Notes under the pieces: model-generated
Told to the model about the DNA's origin: nothing
Database searches by the model: none
The model's input: only the letters and a program-made list of their open reading frames with translations
Source: Shimwellia blattae DSM 4481 = NBRC 105725
GTDB taxonomy: Bacteria > Pseudomonadota > Gammaproteobacteria > Enterobacterales > Enterobacteriaceae
Reading direction: 5' to 3'
DNA: 64,000 nt
Assembly (NCBI RefSeq): GCF_000262305.1
Contig: NC_017910.1
Span: forward strand, 434,001-498,000
Made by a program: the position numbers and the translations under genes
Shown: positions 43,433 to 52,378 of the stretch, in pieces
Layout of the letters: each line of letters starts with the position of its first letter
Numbering within the stretch: the first letter of the stretch is position 1

Positions 43433-45447
43433 AGCGCCATGCCCAGCAGGGTGCCCTGTTTGATGGCCCGCCGGGCATCCAGCCCGCTGGCGTCATCACA
43501 GCCGCCCGCCAGATGGGGCGTGATACCCAGGGCGGCCAGGGCGTCTGCCAGCTCCCGGCGCGGCTCCTGCCCGGCGCAAATAATCACATTATCCACCGCC
43601 AGCAACTGCGGCTGACCGTTGACGGTAATATGCAGCCCCGCATCGTCGATTCGCCGGTACTCCACGCCCGGCACCATGCGCACCCCGCGCGCCAGCAATG
43701 TGGTGCGGTGGATCCAGCCGGTGGTTTTCCCGAGCTCCTCGCCGGGCTTTCCGGCTTTGCGCTGTAGCATCACTATCTGGCGCGGGCTGGGCATATGCTC
43801 TGCCCCCCCTTGTGCCAGCCCGCCGGGCCGGGTGAGGGTGGTGTCTATCCCCCATTCCCGGGAAAAGGCCATGTTGTCCTGGCTGGTGAGGGGGCCGGAC
43901 TGGCTCAGGTACATGGCAGTATCAAAGCCGATACCGCCACAGCCAATAATCGCCACCCGTTCACCTACCGGGTGCTTATCCCGCAGGACGTCAACATAGC
44001 TGAGCACACTGGGGTGATCGATCCCGTCAATCGGCGGGCGGCGCGGCGTGATCCCGGTCGCCAGTACCACTTCGTCGAACGGGGTCAGCTCACCGGCGGT
44101 GACCCAGTGATCCAGGCGCAGGGTGATCCCGAGCTGTGCGATCATTGCCCGGTAGTAGCGCAGGCTCTCGCTGAACTCCTCTTTGCCGGGGATCTGCATG
44201 GCGATAGTAAACTGCCCGCCCGGCTTGCTGGCGCCATCAAACAGGGTGACCCGGTGCCCGCGGGCGGCTGCGGTTACCGCACAGGCCAGCCCGGCAGGCC
44301 CCGCCCCGACAACGGCAATGTGCCTGGGTTGAGAGGCGGGCTGTTCCGGCATCAGGGTTTCGTGGCAGGCTCTGGGGTTGACCAGGCAGGAGGTTATTTT
44401 GCCCACGAAGATCCGGTCCAGGCAGGCCTGGTTACAGCCGATACAGGTATTGATCTGATCGGCCTGACCGCGGGCCGCTTTGGTGATCAGCGCCGGATCG
44501 GCGAGAAAAGGGCGCGCCATGGAGACCATATCCGCATCCCCGGCGGCGAGGATCTCTTCAGCCACTGCGGGATCGTTGATGCGGTTTGTGGTGATAAGTG
44601 GGATAGAGACAAACGGTTTTAGCGCGCGGGTGACCCAGCGGAATGCCCCCCGGGGCACCGGGGTGGCAATCGTGGGGATCCGCGCCTCATGCCAGCCGAT
44701 ACCGGTGTTAATAAGCGTAGCCCCCGCCTGCTCAATGGCCTGGGCCAGGCGGGCGGTTTCGCTCAGGGTATTTCCCTGCTCAACCAGATCCAGCATCGAC
44801 AGGCGGTAGATAATAATAAAGTCATCACCGGCCCGCTGGCGCACGGCGCGCACGATATCGGTCGCAAAGCGCATCCGGTTGGTGAAATCGCCACCCCACT
44901 GATCGGTGCGCTGGTTGGTATGCAGGGTGAGGAATTCGTTAATCAGATAGCCTTCTGAGCCCATTATCTCCACCCCGTCGTAGCCCGCCTGGCGGGCCAG
45001 CGCGGCACAGGTGGCGAAGTCTTCGATAAGCTGCAGGATCTGCCCGCCGGTGAGCTCCCGGGGCACGAAGCGGTTGATCGGCGCCTGTAGCGGGGAAGGG
45101 GCCACCAGCTGCGGCTGGTAACTGTAGCGGCCGGTATGCAGGATCTGGAGCGCTATCTTACCGCCGGCGGCGTGCACTGCCCGGGTGATCACCTGGTGGT
45201 GGGGGATCTGGTCCGGGTGGTTAAACACCGCACCGCCCTGCATCCCCACCCCGCAGGGAGTGGGGGAGACACCGCCGGTGACAATCAGCGCCACATCGTG
45301 GCGGGCCCGCTCGGCGTAAAATGCCGCCAGGCGTTCAACGCCCTGGGGGTGCTCTTCCAGCCCGGTATGCATTGATCCCATTAATACGCGGTTTTTCAGG
45401 GTGGTGAAGCCGAGATCCAGCGGGGTAAACAGCAAGGGGTAGCTCAT
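43429..45447 (-). CDS. fadH: 2,4-dienoyl-CoA reductase FadH
   Basis: A 672-residue NADPH-dependent, FMN/FAD/4Fe-4S enzyme for beta-oxidation of unsaturated fatty acids. Old-yellow-enzyme barrel at 1-370 with the cluster cysteines in CIGCNQACLDRIF and SCLVNPRACHE; FAD domain with VVGAGPAGLACAVTAAARGH and NADPH domain with AIIGCGGIGFDTA. Close to the E. coli length (672). Monocistronic, convergent with rlmG. Confidence 0.97.
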   Translation of the reverse strand: MSYPLLFTPLDLGFTTLKNRVLMGSMHTGLEEHPQGVERLAAFYAERARHDVALIVTGGVSPTPCGVGMQGGAVFNHPDQIPHHQVITRAVHAAGGKIALQILHTGRYSYQPQLVAPSPLQAPINRFVPRELTGGQILQLIEDFATCAALARQAGYDGVEIMGSEGYLINEFLTLHTNQRTDQWGGDFTNRMRFATDIVRAVRQRAGDDFIIIYRLSMLDLVEQGNTLSETARLAQAIEQAGATLINTGIGWHEARIPTIATPVPRGAFRWVTRALKPFVSIPLITTNRINDPAVAEEILAAGDADMVSMARPFLADPALITKAARGQADQINTCIGCNQACLDRIFVGKITSCLVNPRACHETLMPEQPASQPRHIAVVGAGPAGLACAVTAAARGHRVTLFDGASKPGGQFTIAMQIPGKEEFSESLRYYRAMIAQLGITLRLDHWVTAGELTPFDEVVLATGITPRRPPIDGIDHPSVLSYVDVLRDKHPVGERVAIIGCGGIGFDTAMYLSQSGPLTSQDNMAFSREWGIDTTLTRPGGLAQGGAEHMPSPRQIVMLQRKAGKPGEELGKTTGWIHRTTLLARGVRMVPGVEYRRIDDAGLHITVNGQPQLLAVDNVIICAGQEPRRELADALAALGITPHLAGGCDDASGLDARRAIKQGTLLGMAL

Positions 45448-45620
45448 GGTGTCTCTTCCAGTGCATTTATTATTATGTGGTCGGATGAGTTACTAATTTA
45501 GCTGGCGCCGGGAAAAAGGGAAAAATCGTGACTGGCGAATGTGATGGGATTCAAAGAAGAAAATGACTGGCGGAAACGGACCGGGCACTGGTGCAGGAAA
45601 ACGACCAGGCCCGGTCAGGA

Positions 45621-47018
45621 TTATGGGTTGGCGACTGCCGCCGCCTCATTCTGCTGGGTAGCAAGACGAGACAGAGCCTGGCCTGCGGCATCCAGCACTT
45701 GCTGGCATTCCGCATCGCTCAGGGTGAGCGGGGGTTCAATACGAATGGTTTTCGCGTTATTCAGCGTACCGGCCACCAGCACCTGCTGGCGGAACATTTC
45801 GCTGGAGAACTGATAACCGATTTCGTTGTCGACAAACTCCAGTGCCATCAGCATGCCTTTACCGCGCACTTCGGCCACCAGCTGCGGGTAGCGGCTGGCC
45901 AGCTGGCGGAACCCGTTAAGCAGGAATTCACCTTTACGGGCCGCCTGGCCTGGCAGGTTTTCTTCCAGCAGAACGTGAATGGTCGCCAGTGCGGCCGCAC
46001 ACGCCAGCGGGTTACCCCCGAAGGTGGTGGTGTGCAGGAACGGGTTGTCAAACAGCACAGAGAACACCTCCTCTGTGGCAATTGTCGCCCCAATCGGCAT
46101 CACCCCACCGCCCAGTGCTTTGGCAAGACACAGAATATCCGGCTGCACATTTTCATGCTCACAGGCGAACATTTTTCCGGTCCGGCCCATTCCGGTCTGT
46201 ACTTCATCGAGGATCATTAACACCCCGAATTCATCGCACAGCTTACGCACGGCCGTCAGGTAGCCTTCCGGCGGCAGGATCACACCGCCTTCACCCTGGA
46301 TAGGTTCAAGGATCACGGCGGCCACATCATCACCGGTTTTGCGGCATTCGCTGAACATGGTGCGCATGGCGTCAATGTCGCCGAACGGCACATGGCGGAA
46401 GCCCGGAAGTAGCGGCATAAATGGCTTACGGAAGGTGGATTTGGCCGTTGCGGACAAGGCCCCTAACGATTTGCCATGGAATGCGCCACTGGTGGCGATA
46501 AAGGTAAACTTACCTTTTGGCGCCTGACAGGCTTTCGCCATCTTCAGGGCCGCTTCGACAGATTCCGTACCGCTATTAGAGAAAAAGCAGTATTTCAGCT
46601 TACCGGGCGCCAGGGTTGCAAGGGTCTTGGCCAGCATCGCCCGTAGCGGGTCGAGTAGCTCCTGACTATGCAGCGGCTGCTTGGCAAGCTGATGTTTCAC
46701 GGCGGAAACAACAGCTGGATTACGGTGCCCTACGTTGAAAATGCCAAATCCACCCAGGCAGTCAAGGAAGGATCTTCCCTGGGTGTCGACAAGCGTGTTG
46801 AGTCCCCCTGCTTGCCATTCTACGGCTCCGTAATCCCCGCCGGCGGTGACGGATTTTCGATATTCCAGAAATCCCGGATTTACGTGCTGCTGGAAGTAAT
46901 CCCTGACTTCCCGGTTAAGTTCTTTCATCTCCTCGTGGTCAAGGGTGGATTTTTCAATAATGTTCAATGCATGCGCGGTACAGGCAAGAGCTGAGGCGCC
47001 AGAAGGTAATCTGTTCAA
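45621..47018 (-). CDS. patA: Putrescine aminotransferase PatA
   Basis: A 465-residue class III pyridoxal-phosphate aminotransferase starting putrescine breakdown. The start is a TTG at 47018 (LNRLPSGASALACTAHAL), with GGGAG about 7 bases upstream, as in E. coli. Cofactor lysine in LAKALGGGVMPIGA; SNSGTESVEAALKMA and ILDEVQTGMGRTG are conserved. The C-terminus is slightly longer than in E. coli. A sigma-54-type promoter lies at 47064-47079. Confidence 0.95.
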   Translation of the reverse strand: MNRLPSGASALACTAHALNIIEKSTLDHEEMKELNREVRDYFQQHVNPGFLEYRKSVTAGGDYGAVEWQAGGLNTLVDTQGRSFLDCLGGFGIFNVGHRNPAVVSAVKHQLAKQPLHSQELLDPLRAMLAKTLATLAPGKLKYCFFSNSGTESVEAALKMAKACQAPKGKFTFIATSGAFHGKSLGALSATAKSTFRKPFMPLLPGFRHVPFGDIDAMRTMFSECRKTGDDVAAVILEPIQGEGGVILPPEGYLTAVRKLCDEFGVLMILDEVQTGMGRTGKMFACEHENVQPDILCLAKALGGGVMPIGATIATEEVFSVLFDNPFLHTTTFGGNPLACAAALATIHVLLEENLPGQAARKGEFLLNGFRQLASRYPQLVAEVRGKGMLMALEFVDNEIGYQFSSEMFRQQVLVAGTLNNAKTIRIEPPLTLSDAECQQVLDAAGQALSRLATQQNEAAAVANP

Positions 47019-47063
47019 AATATGCTCCCGGAGATCGCGTATCTTATGATACGCATTAAGTAT

Positions 47064-47079
47064 TGCAGGCTTTACGCCA
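47064..47079 (-). promoter_or_regulatory. Candidate sigma-54 promoter of patA
   Basis: TGGCGTAAAGCCTGCA on the minus strand has the required GG-N10-GC core (consensus TGGCAC-N5-TTGCA). E. coli patA is sigma-54 dependent and nitrogen regulated. It is about 45 bases before the TTG start. Confidence 0.6.
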
Positions 47080-47348
47080 GCCTGGCGGCGGCGGCGAAAA
47101 TCGGGATTATTTGCTGCGTAAGTGTAAAATTTGTTATATGAATGCTAAACTGAAAGGATTTAAGCGGCTTTTATCCCAATGGGTGTTAATAATTTCCGGA
47201 AATAAGCGGCGGGCATGACAAAACGTGCGCACCGTAGCGGGGCATCTGCCTGTTACCGGTGTGCCGGGTTGTCGTCCATTGTGCAGGATAAGAATTTCTT
47301 CTATGGTTCCCCTACTGTTCCCGCGGGGAACCATATGGACATACCACA
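47080..47348. other. patA-dgcZ divergent intergenic region
   Basis: About 270 bases between the patA promoter and dgcZ. No gene was seen. A GTTCCC...GGGAAC palindromic segment (about 47308-47331: ttcccctactgttcccgcggggaa) lies about 20 bases before dgcZ and may be a regulatory hairpin. Confidence 0.4.
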
Positions 47349-48254
47349 ATGATAATGACGATCAGGGAAATTGATCAGGCAATTCTGGCGCTGAATAATG
47401 CGATTAAAAGCCATTATGCATGGACCGGCCATTTGCTTAGCCTCGCACTGCATGACTCCCGGGTTGATGAAACCCTGATGGATCCGTTATCTGAGCGGCG
47501 CTGCCAGTTTGGTGTCTGGCTGCATCAGCTGCACCAGTCGGTACAGGTGGAAGAGGGCCAGTTTATCAGCGATATTGATAACTACCACCACCAGATGCAC
47601 GACCAGGCCCGGGTATTAACGCAGGCCATTATCAGCCAGACCGCCAGCCAGGCGATGATTGATAGTTATCTCACGGCCCAGAACCAGTTTATCCTCAGCC
47701 TGGACCGCTACAAAGAACAGCTCTTTTCACTGCGTAATTTACATGACGCCCTGACCGGGCTGCCCCTGCGCCATTTGCTGTATCAGCATTTTTCGTTATT
47801 TTACCGCCGGGCCCGGCAGCGCCAGCAGAAAATGTACATCATGATGATGGATCTCGACCGCTTTAAATCCATCAATGATACCTGGGGCCATAATGCCGGG
47901 GATGATGTGCTGCGGGCACTGGCCGGGATCCTCAAAGAGGGGAGCGGTGAGCCCCAGCATATTTATCGCTTTGGCGGCGAGGAGTTTGTGATGCTGCTGG
48001 CGGATGCCAGCGAGCAAGAGGCCTGTGCCCGCGGTGCTGCCCTGTGCGAGTATCTGGCCTGCCATCCGATTGCGATTGCCGGCCAGAATCTGCAGGTCAC
48101 GATGACGGGCGGAATGGCATGTGTGGGGGAGAATGAGCTCCTGCATGATGTGATTGGCCGGGCAGATAAAGCGATGTACTACGGTAAGCATCACGGGCGC
48201 AACTGCTGTGTTTATTCGGATACTCACGGCGAGCTGACCAGGCTAACGCCCTGA
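47349..48254 (+). CDS. dgcZ: Diguanylate cyclase, DgcZ-like, with zinc-sensing CZB domain
   Basis: A 301-residue diguanylate cyclase. The N-terminal CZB domain keeps the zinc ligands seen in E. coli DgcZ (YdeH): His22 in KSHYAW, Cys52 in RRCQFGVWL, and His80/81 and His84 in YHHQMHD. The C-terminal GGDEF domain has DALTGLPLRHLL, DLDRFKSINDTWGH and the active site RFGGEEF. DgcZ makes c-di-GMP for poly-GlcNAc biofilm and is inhibited by zinc. It sits where E. coli has aer beside patA. The ribosome binding site is weak. Confidence 0.88.
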   Translation: MIMTIREIDQAILALNNAIKSHYAWTGHLLSLALHDSRVDETLMDPLSERRCQFGVWLHQLHQSVQVEEGQFISDIDNYHHQMHDQARVLTQAIISQTASQAMIDSYLTAQNQFILSLDRYKEQLFSLRNLHDALTGLPLRHLLYQHFSLFYRRARQRQQKMYIMMMDLDRFKSINDTWGHNAGDDVLRALAGILKEGSGEPQHIYRFGGEEFVMLLADASEQEACARGAALCEYLACHPIAIAGQNLQVTMTGGMACVGENELLHDVIGRADKAMYYGKHHGRNCCVYSDTHGELTRLTP

Positions 48255-48310
48255 GGCGGGCAGGCACCCGGCAACGTGGTGGGGGGATATGCCGGGCGCC
48301 GGGGTCTTCA

Positions 48311-48424
48311 TTACCAGAAGACCTCTCCCATCCAGATGCAGGACAGCAGCCCCAGAATGGCGACGGTCCAGCAGGTTACCAGCATGGTGTGTTCAAAATG
48401 GTCGTGGTCAAAATAGGCTTTCAT
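48311..48424 (-). CDS. His-rich single-helix mini-membrane protein (37 residues)
   Basis: A 37-codon frame reading MKAYFDHDHFEHTML and then a hydrophobic helix (LVTCWTVAILGLLSCIWMG), ending GEVFW. GAGAGA lies about 9 bases before the ATG. The charge pattern (His/Asp-rich head, one transmembrane segment with two cysteines) is typical of real small membrane proteins. The head could bind metal, but that is speculation. I do not recognise it. It lies between dgcZ and Fur-regulated yqjH and is convergent with dgcZ. Confidence 0.55.
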   Translation of the reverse strand: MKAYFDHDHFEHTMLVTCWTVAILGLLSCIWMGEVFW

Positions 48425-48578
48425 GGCAGGTCTCTCTCAGTAATCTCTGTTGATCACGTTTTACCCCTGAACCGGGTGAGCAGGTGTGATACAGATCTCA
48501 CTTGATTATATTCATCATACAAATTGACTTGCTGATAACCTTCCGGTAGCAGGATAACGCACCGCATGGCTATTTTTA

Positions 48579-48597
48579 GTGACTAATAATCATTATC
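48579..48597 (+). promoter_or_regulatory. Fur box upstream of yqjH
   Basis: The segment ending ATAATCATTATC matches the 3' twelve bases of the Fur consensus (GATAATGATAATCATTATC) exactly, with a degenerate 5' part. It is about 42-60 bases before yqjH, which Fur represses in E. coli. Confidence 0.75.
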
Positions 48598-48638
48598 ATT
48601 CTCTGTCAGGTATATCCGAATCATTAAGAGAGTGAAAT

Positions 48639-49418
48639 ATGGCCCAACCTTCTGCTGTTGTTCATTATCCGCGCCGGGTGCGTAACGAGCTGCGCTTTCG
48701 TCAGTTAACCGTATTGCGCTGTGAAGATATTGCCCCGGCGCTACGCCGCATTGTGCTGGGGGGGCCGGATCTGGACGGTTTCAGCAGCGACGGGTTTGAC
48801 GATCACTGCAAGCTGTTTTTCCCGGCACCGGGCCAGGTACTGACCCCGCCGCAGGTTACGGAAAGCGGTATCGTCTGGCCGGGGGATGTGCGCCCGGCGG
48901 GCCGCGACTATACGCCGTTGTTTGACAGGGAGCGCCAGGAGCTGGCCTTTGACTTCTACCTGCATGATGCGGGTGTGGCCTGCCAGTGGGCCCGGGACGC
49001 GGTGCCGGGCGCGCCGCTGATTATTGGCGGGCCGCGCGGCTCACTGCTGGTGCCGGTTGAGTATCACTGGCAGCTGTATGTGTGTGATGAAAGCGGGCTG
49101 CCTGCATTGCGCCGCCGCCTGGAGACCATTGCCGCCAGTGGTCAGCGCCCGGCCGTCAGGGCGCTGGTCTCGCTGTATGATATGGCAAGCCAGGCGTATC
49201 TGGACGGGCTGGCGCCGTGGGCGGATATCAGCTGGTTTGCCGCCGGTGATGAGGCGTCGCTGGCAGAGCAACTGGCGCAGATAACAGTACCGGCACAGGA
49301 CTATTTTGTGTGGATAACCGGCGAGGGCAAACAGGTGAAGCGCCTGAGTGCGCCGCTGGAAGCGCAGCTGGATCCTCAGTTATTACGGGCCGCCGCATAC
49401 TGGCACATTAAACCGTAA
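48639..49418 (+). CDS. yqjH: NADPH-dependent ferric-chelate reductase YqjH
   Basis: A 259-residue siderophore-interacting-protein family flavoenzyme that reduces ferric siderophores in the cytoplasm. FAD-binding RDYTPLFDRERQELAFDFYLHDAG (read in parts, about 89-112) and IIGGPRGSLLVP are typical, and the end ITGEGKQVKRL...AAAYWHIKP matches E. coli YqjH. In E. coli the repressor gene yqjI is adjacent; it is not present here, but a Fur box is. Confidence 0.92.
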   Translation: MAQPSAVVHYPRRVRNELRFRQLTVLRCEDIAPALRRIVLGGPDLDGFSSDGFDDHCKLFFPAPGQVLTPPQVTESGIVWPGDVRPAGRDYTPLFDRERQELAFDFYLHDAGVACQWARDAVPGAPLIIGGPRGSLLVPVEYHWQLYVCDESGLPALRRRLETIAASGQRPAVRALVSLYDMASQAYLDGLAPWADISWFAAGDEASLAEQLAQITVPAQDYFVWITGEGKQVKRLSAPLEAQLDPQLLRAAAYWHIKP

Positions 49419-49437
49419 TCGCGCCGTTTACCGCGGC

Positions 49438-50025
49438 TCAGGCACCGGTCTGGCGTGACCAGGCGGGCCGGTTGCTTTTCAGCGCCTGAGCATACTGCAA
49501 CAGCTGCTGGCGGGCAGGCGGGTGGCTGGCCTGGGAGACCATCCACGGGCTGAAGTAGTCCGGGTTACCGTCGATTTCACGCAGCGCTTCTTCTAAAGAT
49601 ATCCAGCGCCAGTCCATCACTTCATCTGCGCGGGGCTGTACCGGCATCTGGCTCAGGGCGGCATACACCGGGCAGATTTCGTTTTCCACTATCTGGCCTG
49701 TGTCGCGGGCCCGGTAGCGGAATGCGGGGTATACCGGCGCTATCTCTTCTACCGTCAGGCCGGTTTCATAGTGGCAGCGGCGGACAATCGCCTGTTCAAA
49801 GGTTTCCCCCTGTTGCGGGTGGCCGCAGACCGAGTTGGTCCATACCCCGGGCCAGGCGCGTTTGCTGCGGGCACGCCGGGTGATGAGCAGCTCCCCTTCC
49901 GGGTTAAAGATCCAGCAGGAGAACGCCAGGTGCAGCGGGGTATCCTGGTGGTGGACGGTGGCTTTATCCTGAATGCCGCAGGGGTTGCCCTGGGGATCCA
50001 GCAAAATGACATGTTCCGGGATCAT
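49438..50025 (-). CDS. idi: Isopentenyl-diphosphate delta-isomerase (type I)
   Basis: A 195-residue Nudix-fold enzyme interconverting isopentenyl and dimethylallyl diphosphate. The catalytic Cys is in TNSVCGHPQQGET (about 62-74) and the catalytic Glu region in ENEICPVY (about 114-121). Slightly longer at the C-terminus than E. coli Idi (182). Convergent with yqjH; gene order here differs from E. coli. Confidence 0.94.
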   Translation of the reverse strand: MIPEHVILLDPQGNPCGIQDKATVHHQDTPLHLAFSCWIFNPEGELLITRRARSKRAWPGVWTNSVCGHPQQGETFEQAIVRRCHYETGLTVEEIAPVYPAFRYRARDTGQIVENEICPVYAALSQMPVQPRADEVMDWRWISLEEALREIDGNPDYFSPWMVSQASHPPARQQLLQYAQALKSNRPAWSRQTGA

Positions 50026-50194
50026 AGGCGGTGTTGGCTCTGGCTAACTGGGCAGAAAACAGTGCCCAGTATATAACCGGGCAACCTGAAGTGCTAACCA
50101 ACAAATGTGGTCCGTGACCACGACAATGGCATGATAAACAGTAACGCCGGGGCCATATTCGCGACAGGAAATACTTTAGCCCCGGCTGCCGGTA

Positions 50195-50761
50195 TCAGGC
50201 GTTTTCGCCCCAGCGGGCGAGGGGTAAGTTGAGATCGAAAAGGTCCAGGGCGCGGGTGACACTGTGGGTAATCATCTCATCTGCATTTTGCGGGCGCTGG
50301 TAGAGCGCCGGTACGGGCGGAAAAATAACCGCCCCCATTTCTGTGGCCAGGGTCATATTGCGCAGGTGGCCCAGATTCAGGGGCGTTTCCCGGGCCATCA
50401 GCACTAGCCGGCGGCGCTCTTTGAGCACCACGTCGGCGGCACGGGTCAGCAGATTATCGGTCAGGCAGTGGGCGATAGACGCCAGAGAGCGCATGGAGCA
50501 CGGGGCGACCAGCATCCCCATGGTTTTAAACGAGCCGCTGGAGATGGAGGCCCCGAGGTTGGCAATATCGTGCACCACATCTGCCAGGGCAATCACCTCT
50601 TCCATCCGGTAGTCTGTCTCCATCTGGCAGGTCTGGTATGCGCCGCGGGAGATAACCAGATGCACTTCCAGATCCAGCGGGCGCAGCAGTTCAAGCGCCC
50701 TGACGCCATACTGGAACCCGGATGCCCCGCTGATACCGACAATAATACGTTGCTGACTCAT
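50195..50761 (-). CDS. UbiX-like flavin prenyltransferase, decarboxylase subunit B
   Basis: A 188-residue UbiX/Pad1-family protein that makes prenylated FMN for a UbiD-type partner. It has GISGASGFQYGVRALELL at 9-26, the ISRGA loop, APCSMRSLASIAHCLTDNLLTRAADV (read in parts) and ARETPLNLGHLRNM. It lies 12 bases downstream of the UbiD-like gene, so it is probably dedicated to it (LpdB/VdcB-type) rather than to ubiquinone synthesis. The genome is expected to have its own ubiX elsewhere. Confidence 0.88.
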   Translation of the reverse strand: MSQQRIIVGISGASGFQYGVRALELLRPLDLEVHLVISRGAYQTCQMETDYRMEEVIALADVVHDIANLGASISSGSFKTMGMLVAPCSMRSLASIAHCLTDNLLTRAADVVLKERRRLVLMARETPLNLGHLRNMTLATEMGAVIFPPVPALYQRPQNADEMITHSVTRALDLFDLNLPLARWGENA

Positions 50762-50773
50762 GGGTTCCCCCTG

Positions 50774-52261
50774 TTATTCGAAATCAGGCAGGAAGCGTTT
50801 AACGTCCACTTCCTTAAATGTAGACCGTTCAAAGTGCGTTTTCAGATGGAAAGGCACTGTACAGTCAAAAATGGTTTTGCAGGTCATCCCCTGCTGGGTT
50901 ATGAACGGGCTGTATTCCGGCACCTGAGACGGATCCAGCGGATGGCAACGCACGCCCGGGATGGTTATTGTATCGATATCACCCTGGTAGCGGGTCTGCA
51001 TGGCCCACAGCACATCATCGGTATCGAAAATATCCACATCTTCATCAACCAGGATAACGTGTTTCAGCTCCGGAAAGGCTGAAAACGCCAGCAGTGCGGC
51101 CTGGCGCTGGCGACCTTCATCATTTACGGATGATTTTTTAAACTGCATCACGGCCAGTAATTTACCACCCCCGGCGGAATGTGCGAATACATTCAGCAAT
51201 TTACCCGGCATGGCGCGTTCGACCATATCCAGAATGCTGGCTTCTGTCGGGATCCCGGCCATATTAACGTGCTCTTCGCCAGGCCCGAGGGTGGTGCGCC
51301 AGATGGGATTAACCCGGTGGGTGACGGCTTTGACTTTAATGACCGGAATGGCGGCTTTTGCCTCACCGGTATAGCCCGGGAATTCCGGCATCGCGCGGCC
51401 CGTATGGGTGTTGATATCTTCCTGCATTCGCACGTCTGGCAGTAATTCGCCTTCAATGACGATCTCCGCGTGGGCGATGGCCTTTTCATTAATGGTCTTG
51501 CACTGCACCATTTCGACAGCGCGACCACGCAGGGCACCGGCAATGCTCAGCTCGTTAAAGCCCAGCGGTGTGGTGGGCGGCTCAAAGCAGGCGGCCACTT
51601 CAATTGCCGGATCCACTCCAATGCTGATGGAGATCGGTAACGCTTTGCCTGCGGCTTCGGCTTTGATGCGAAAGGCATCTATATGGCGCCCGGGTGTCAG
51701 CCACATGGTGAGCTCATCTTTGCTCTGCACGCATAAGCGGTGGATGGTGATATCGGATTCGTGGGTTTGCGGATCGGAGGCATAACACAGGCCCATGGTA
51801 ATGTAGGGGCCGGCGTCTTCTTCGGTGTTGGTCGGGGCGGGCAGCAGTTTACGCAGGTCAAAATCCGGGTCTGTTGCCAGGTGAACCACTTCCTGACAAA
51901 CCGCATTACCAGTGCTAACATCCACGGGCGCAATGGCATGTTTTACCGAGTCTTTCAGCAGAAAGCCGAGCTTTTCCGGGGCGCAGTTCAGAAAATGCCC
52001 CACGCGTTTACGGGAGCCATTCAGGCCAATTGCTACGTTGGTATTTCTGAAGCCTTTAATGTTGTGAAACACCATGGCCGGGCCATTTTTACGGGTCGGC
52101 CGCTGGCAAGTTCCCCCGGCGCCCACATACCGGTAAACCCCGGACAGCTCAGCGTGGGGGTCAACTTCAGTAAAGGTTTCCACGTACTCGCCGGGCAGTG
52201 TTTTCAGTAGCTCCAGCGCAGAGCGCAGGTCGTGAACGGGTATTTTATCTTTGTTTTTCAT
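50774..52261 (-). CDS. UbiD-family hydroxyaryl decarboxylase, LpdC (gallate decarboxylase)-like
   Basis: A 495-residue UbiD-family prenyl-FMN decarboxylase. From memory it is much closer to LpdC, gallate decarboxylase of Lactobacillus plantarum (about 490 residues), than to UbiD. Shared blocks are DPHAELSGVYRYVGAGGT, FHNIKGF, LLPAPTNTEEDAGPYIT, FEPPTTPLGFNELSIAGALRG (read in parts), EDINTHTGRAMPEFPGY, MAGIPTEASILDMVERA and VDEDVDIFDTDDVLWAM. Gallate or protocatechuate to pyrogallol or catechol is the likely reaction. A LysR gene is divergent, 117 bases away. The small D subunit often found with B and C is not seen nearby. Confidence 0.85.
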   Translation of the reverse strand: MKNKDKIPVHDLRSALELLKTLPGEYVETFTEVDPHAELSGVYRYVGAGGTCQRPTRKNGPAMVFHNIKGFRNTNVAIGLNGSRKRVGHFLNCAPEKLGFLLKDSVKHAIAPVDVSTGNAVCQEVVHLATDPDFDLRKLLPAPTNTEEDAGPYITMGLCYASDPQTHESDITIHRLCVQSKDELTMWLTPGRHIDAFRIKAEAAGKALPISISIGVDPAIEVAACFEPPTTPLGFNELSIAGALRGRAVEMVQCKTINEKAIAHAEIVIEGELLPDVRMQEDINTHTGRAMPEFPGYTGEAKAAIPVIKVKAVTHRVNPIWRTTLGPGEEHVNMAGIPTEASILDMVERAMPGKLLNVFAHSAGGGKLLAVMQFKKSSVNDEGRQRQAALLAFSAFPELKHVILVDEDVDIFDTDDVLWAMQTRYQGDIDTITIPGVRCHPLDPSQVPEYSPFITQQGMTCKTIFDCTVPFHLKTHFERSTFKEVDVKRFLPDFE

Positions 52262-52378
52262 GATATTACCTGTATTTTCAGTATGCGTTTATGGTAGCCC
52301 ACGGTGATTTTCCGGGCCAATACCGTTTTAGTGATAACCAGCAGATCAAAAAGATGATGCGACAGGCCAGGTGACCCT

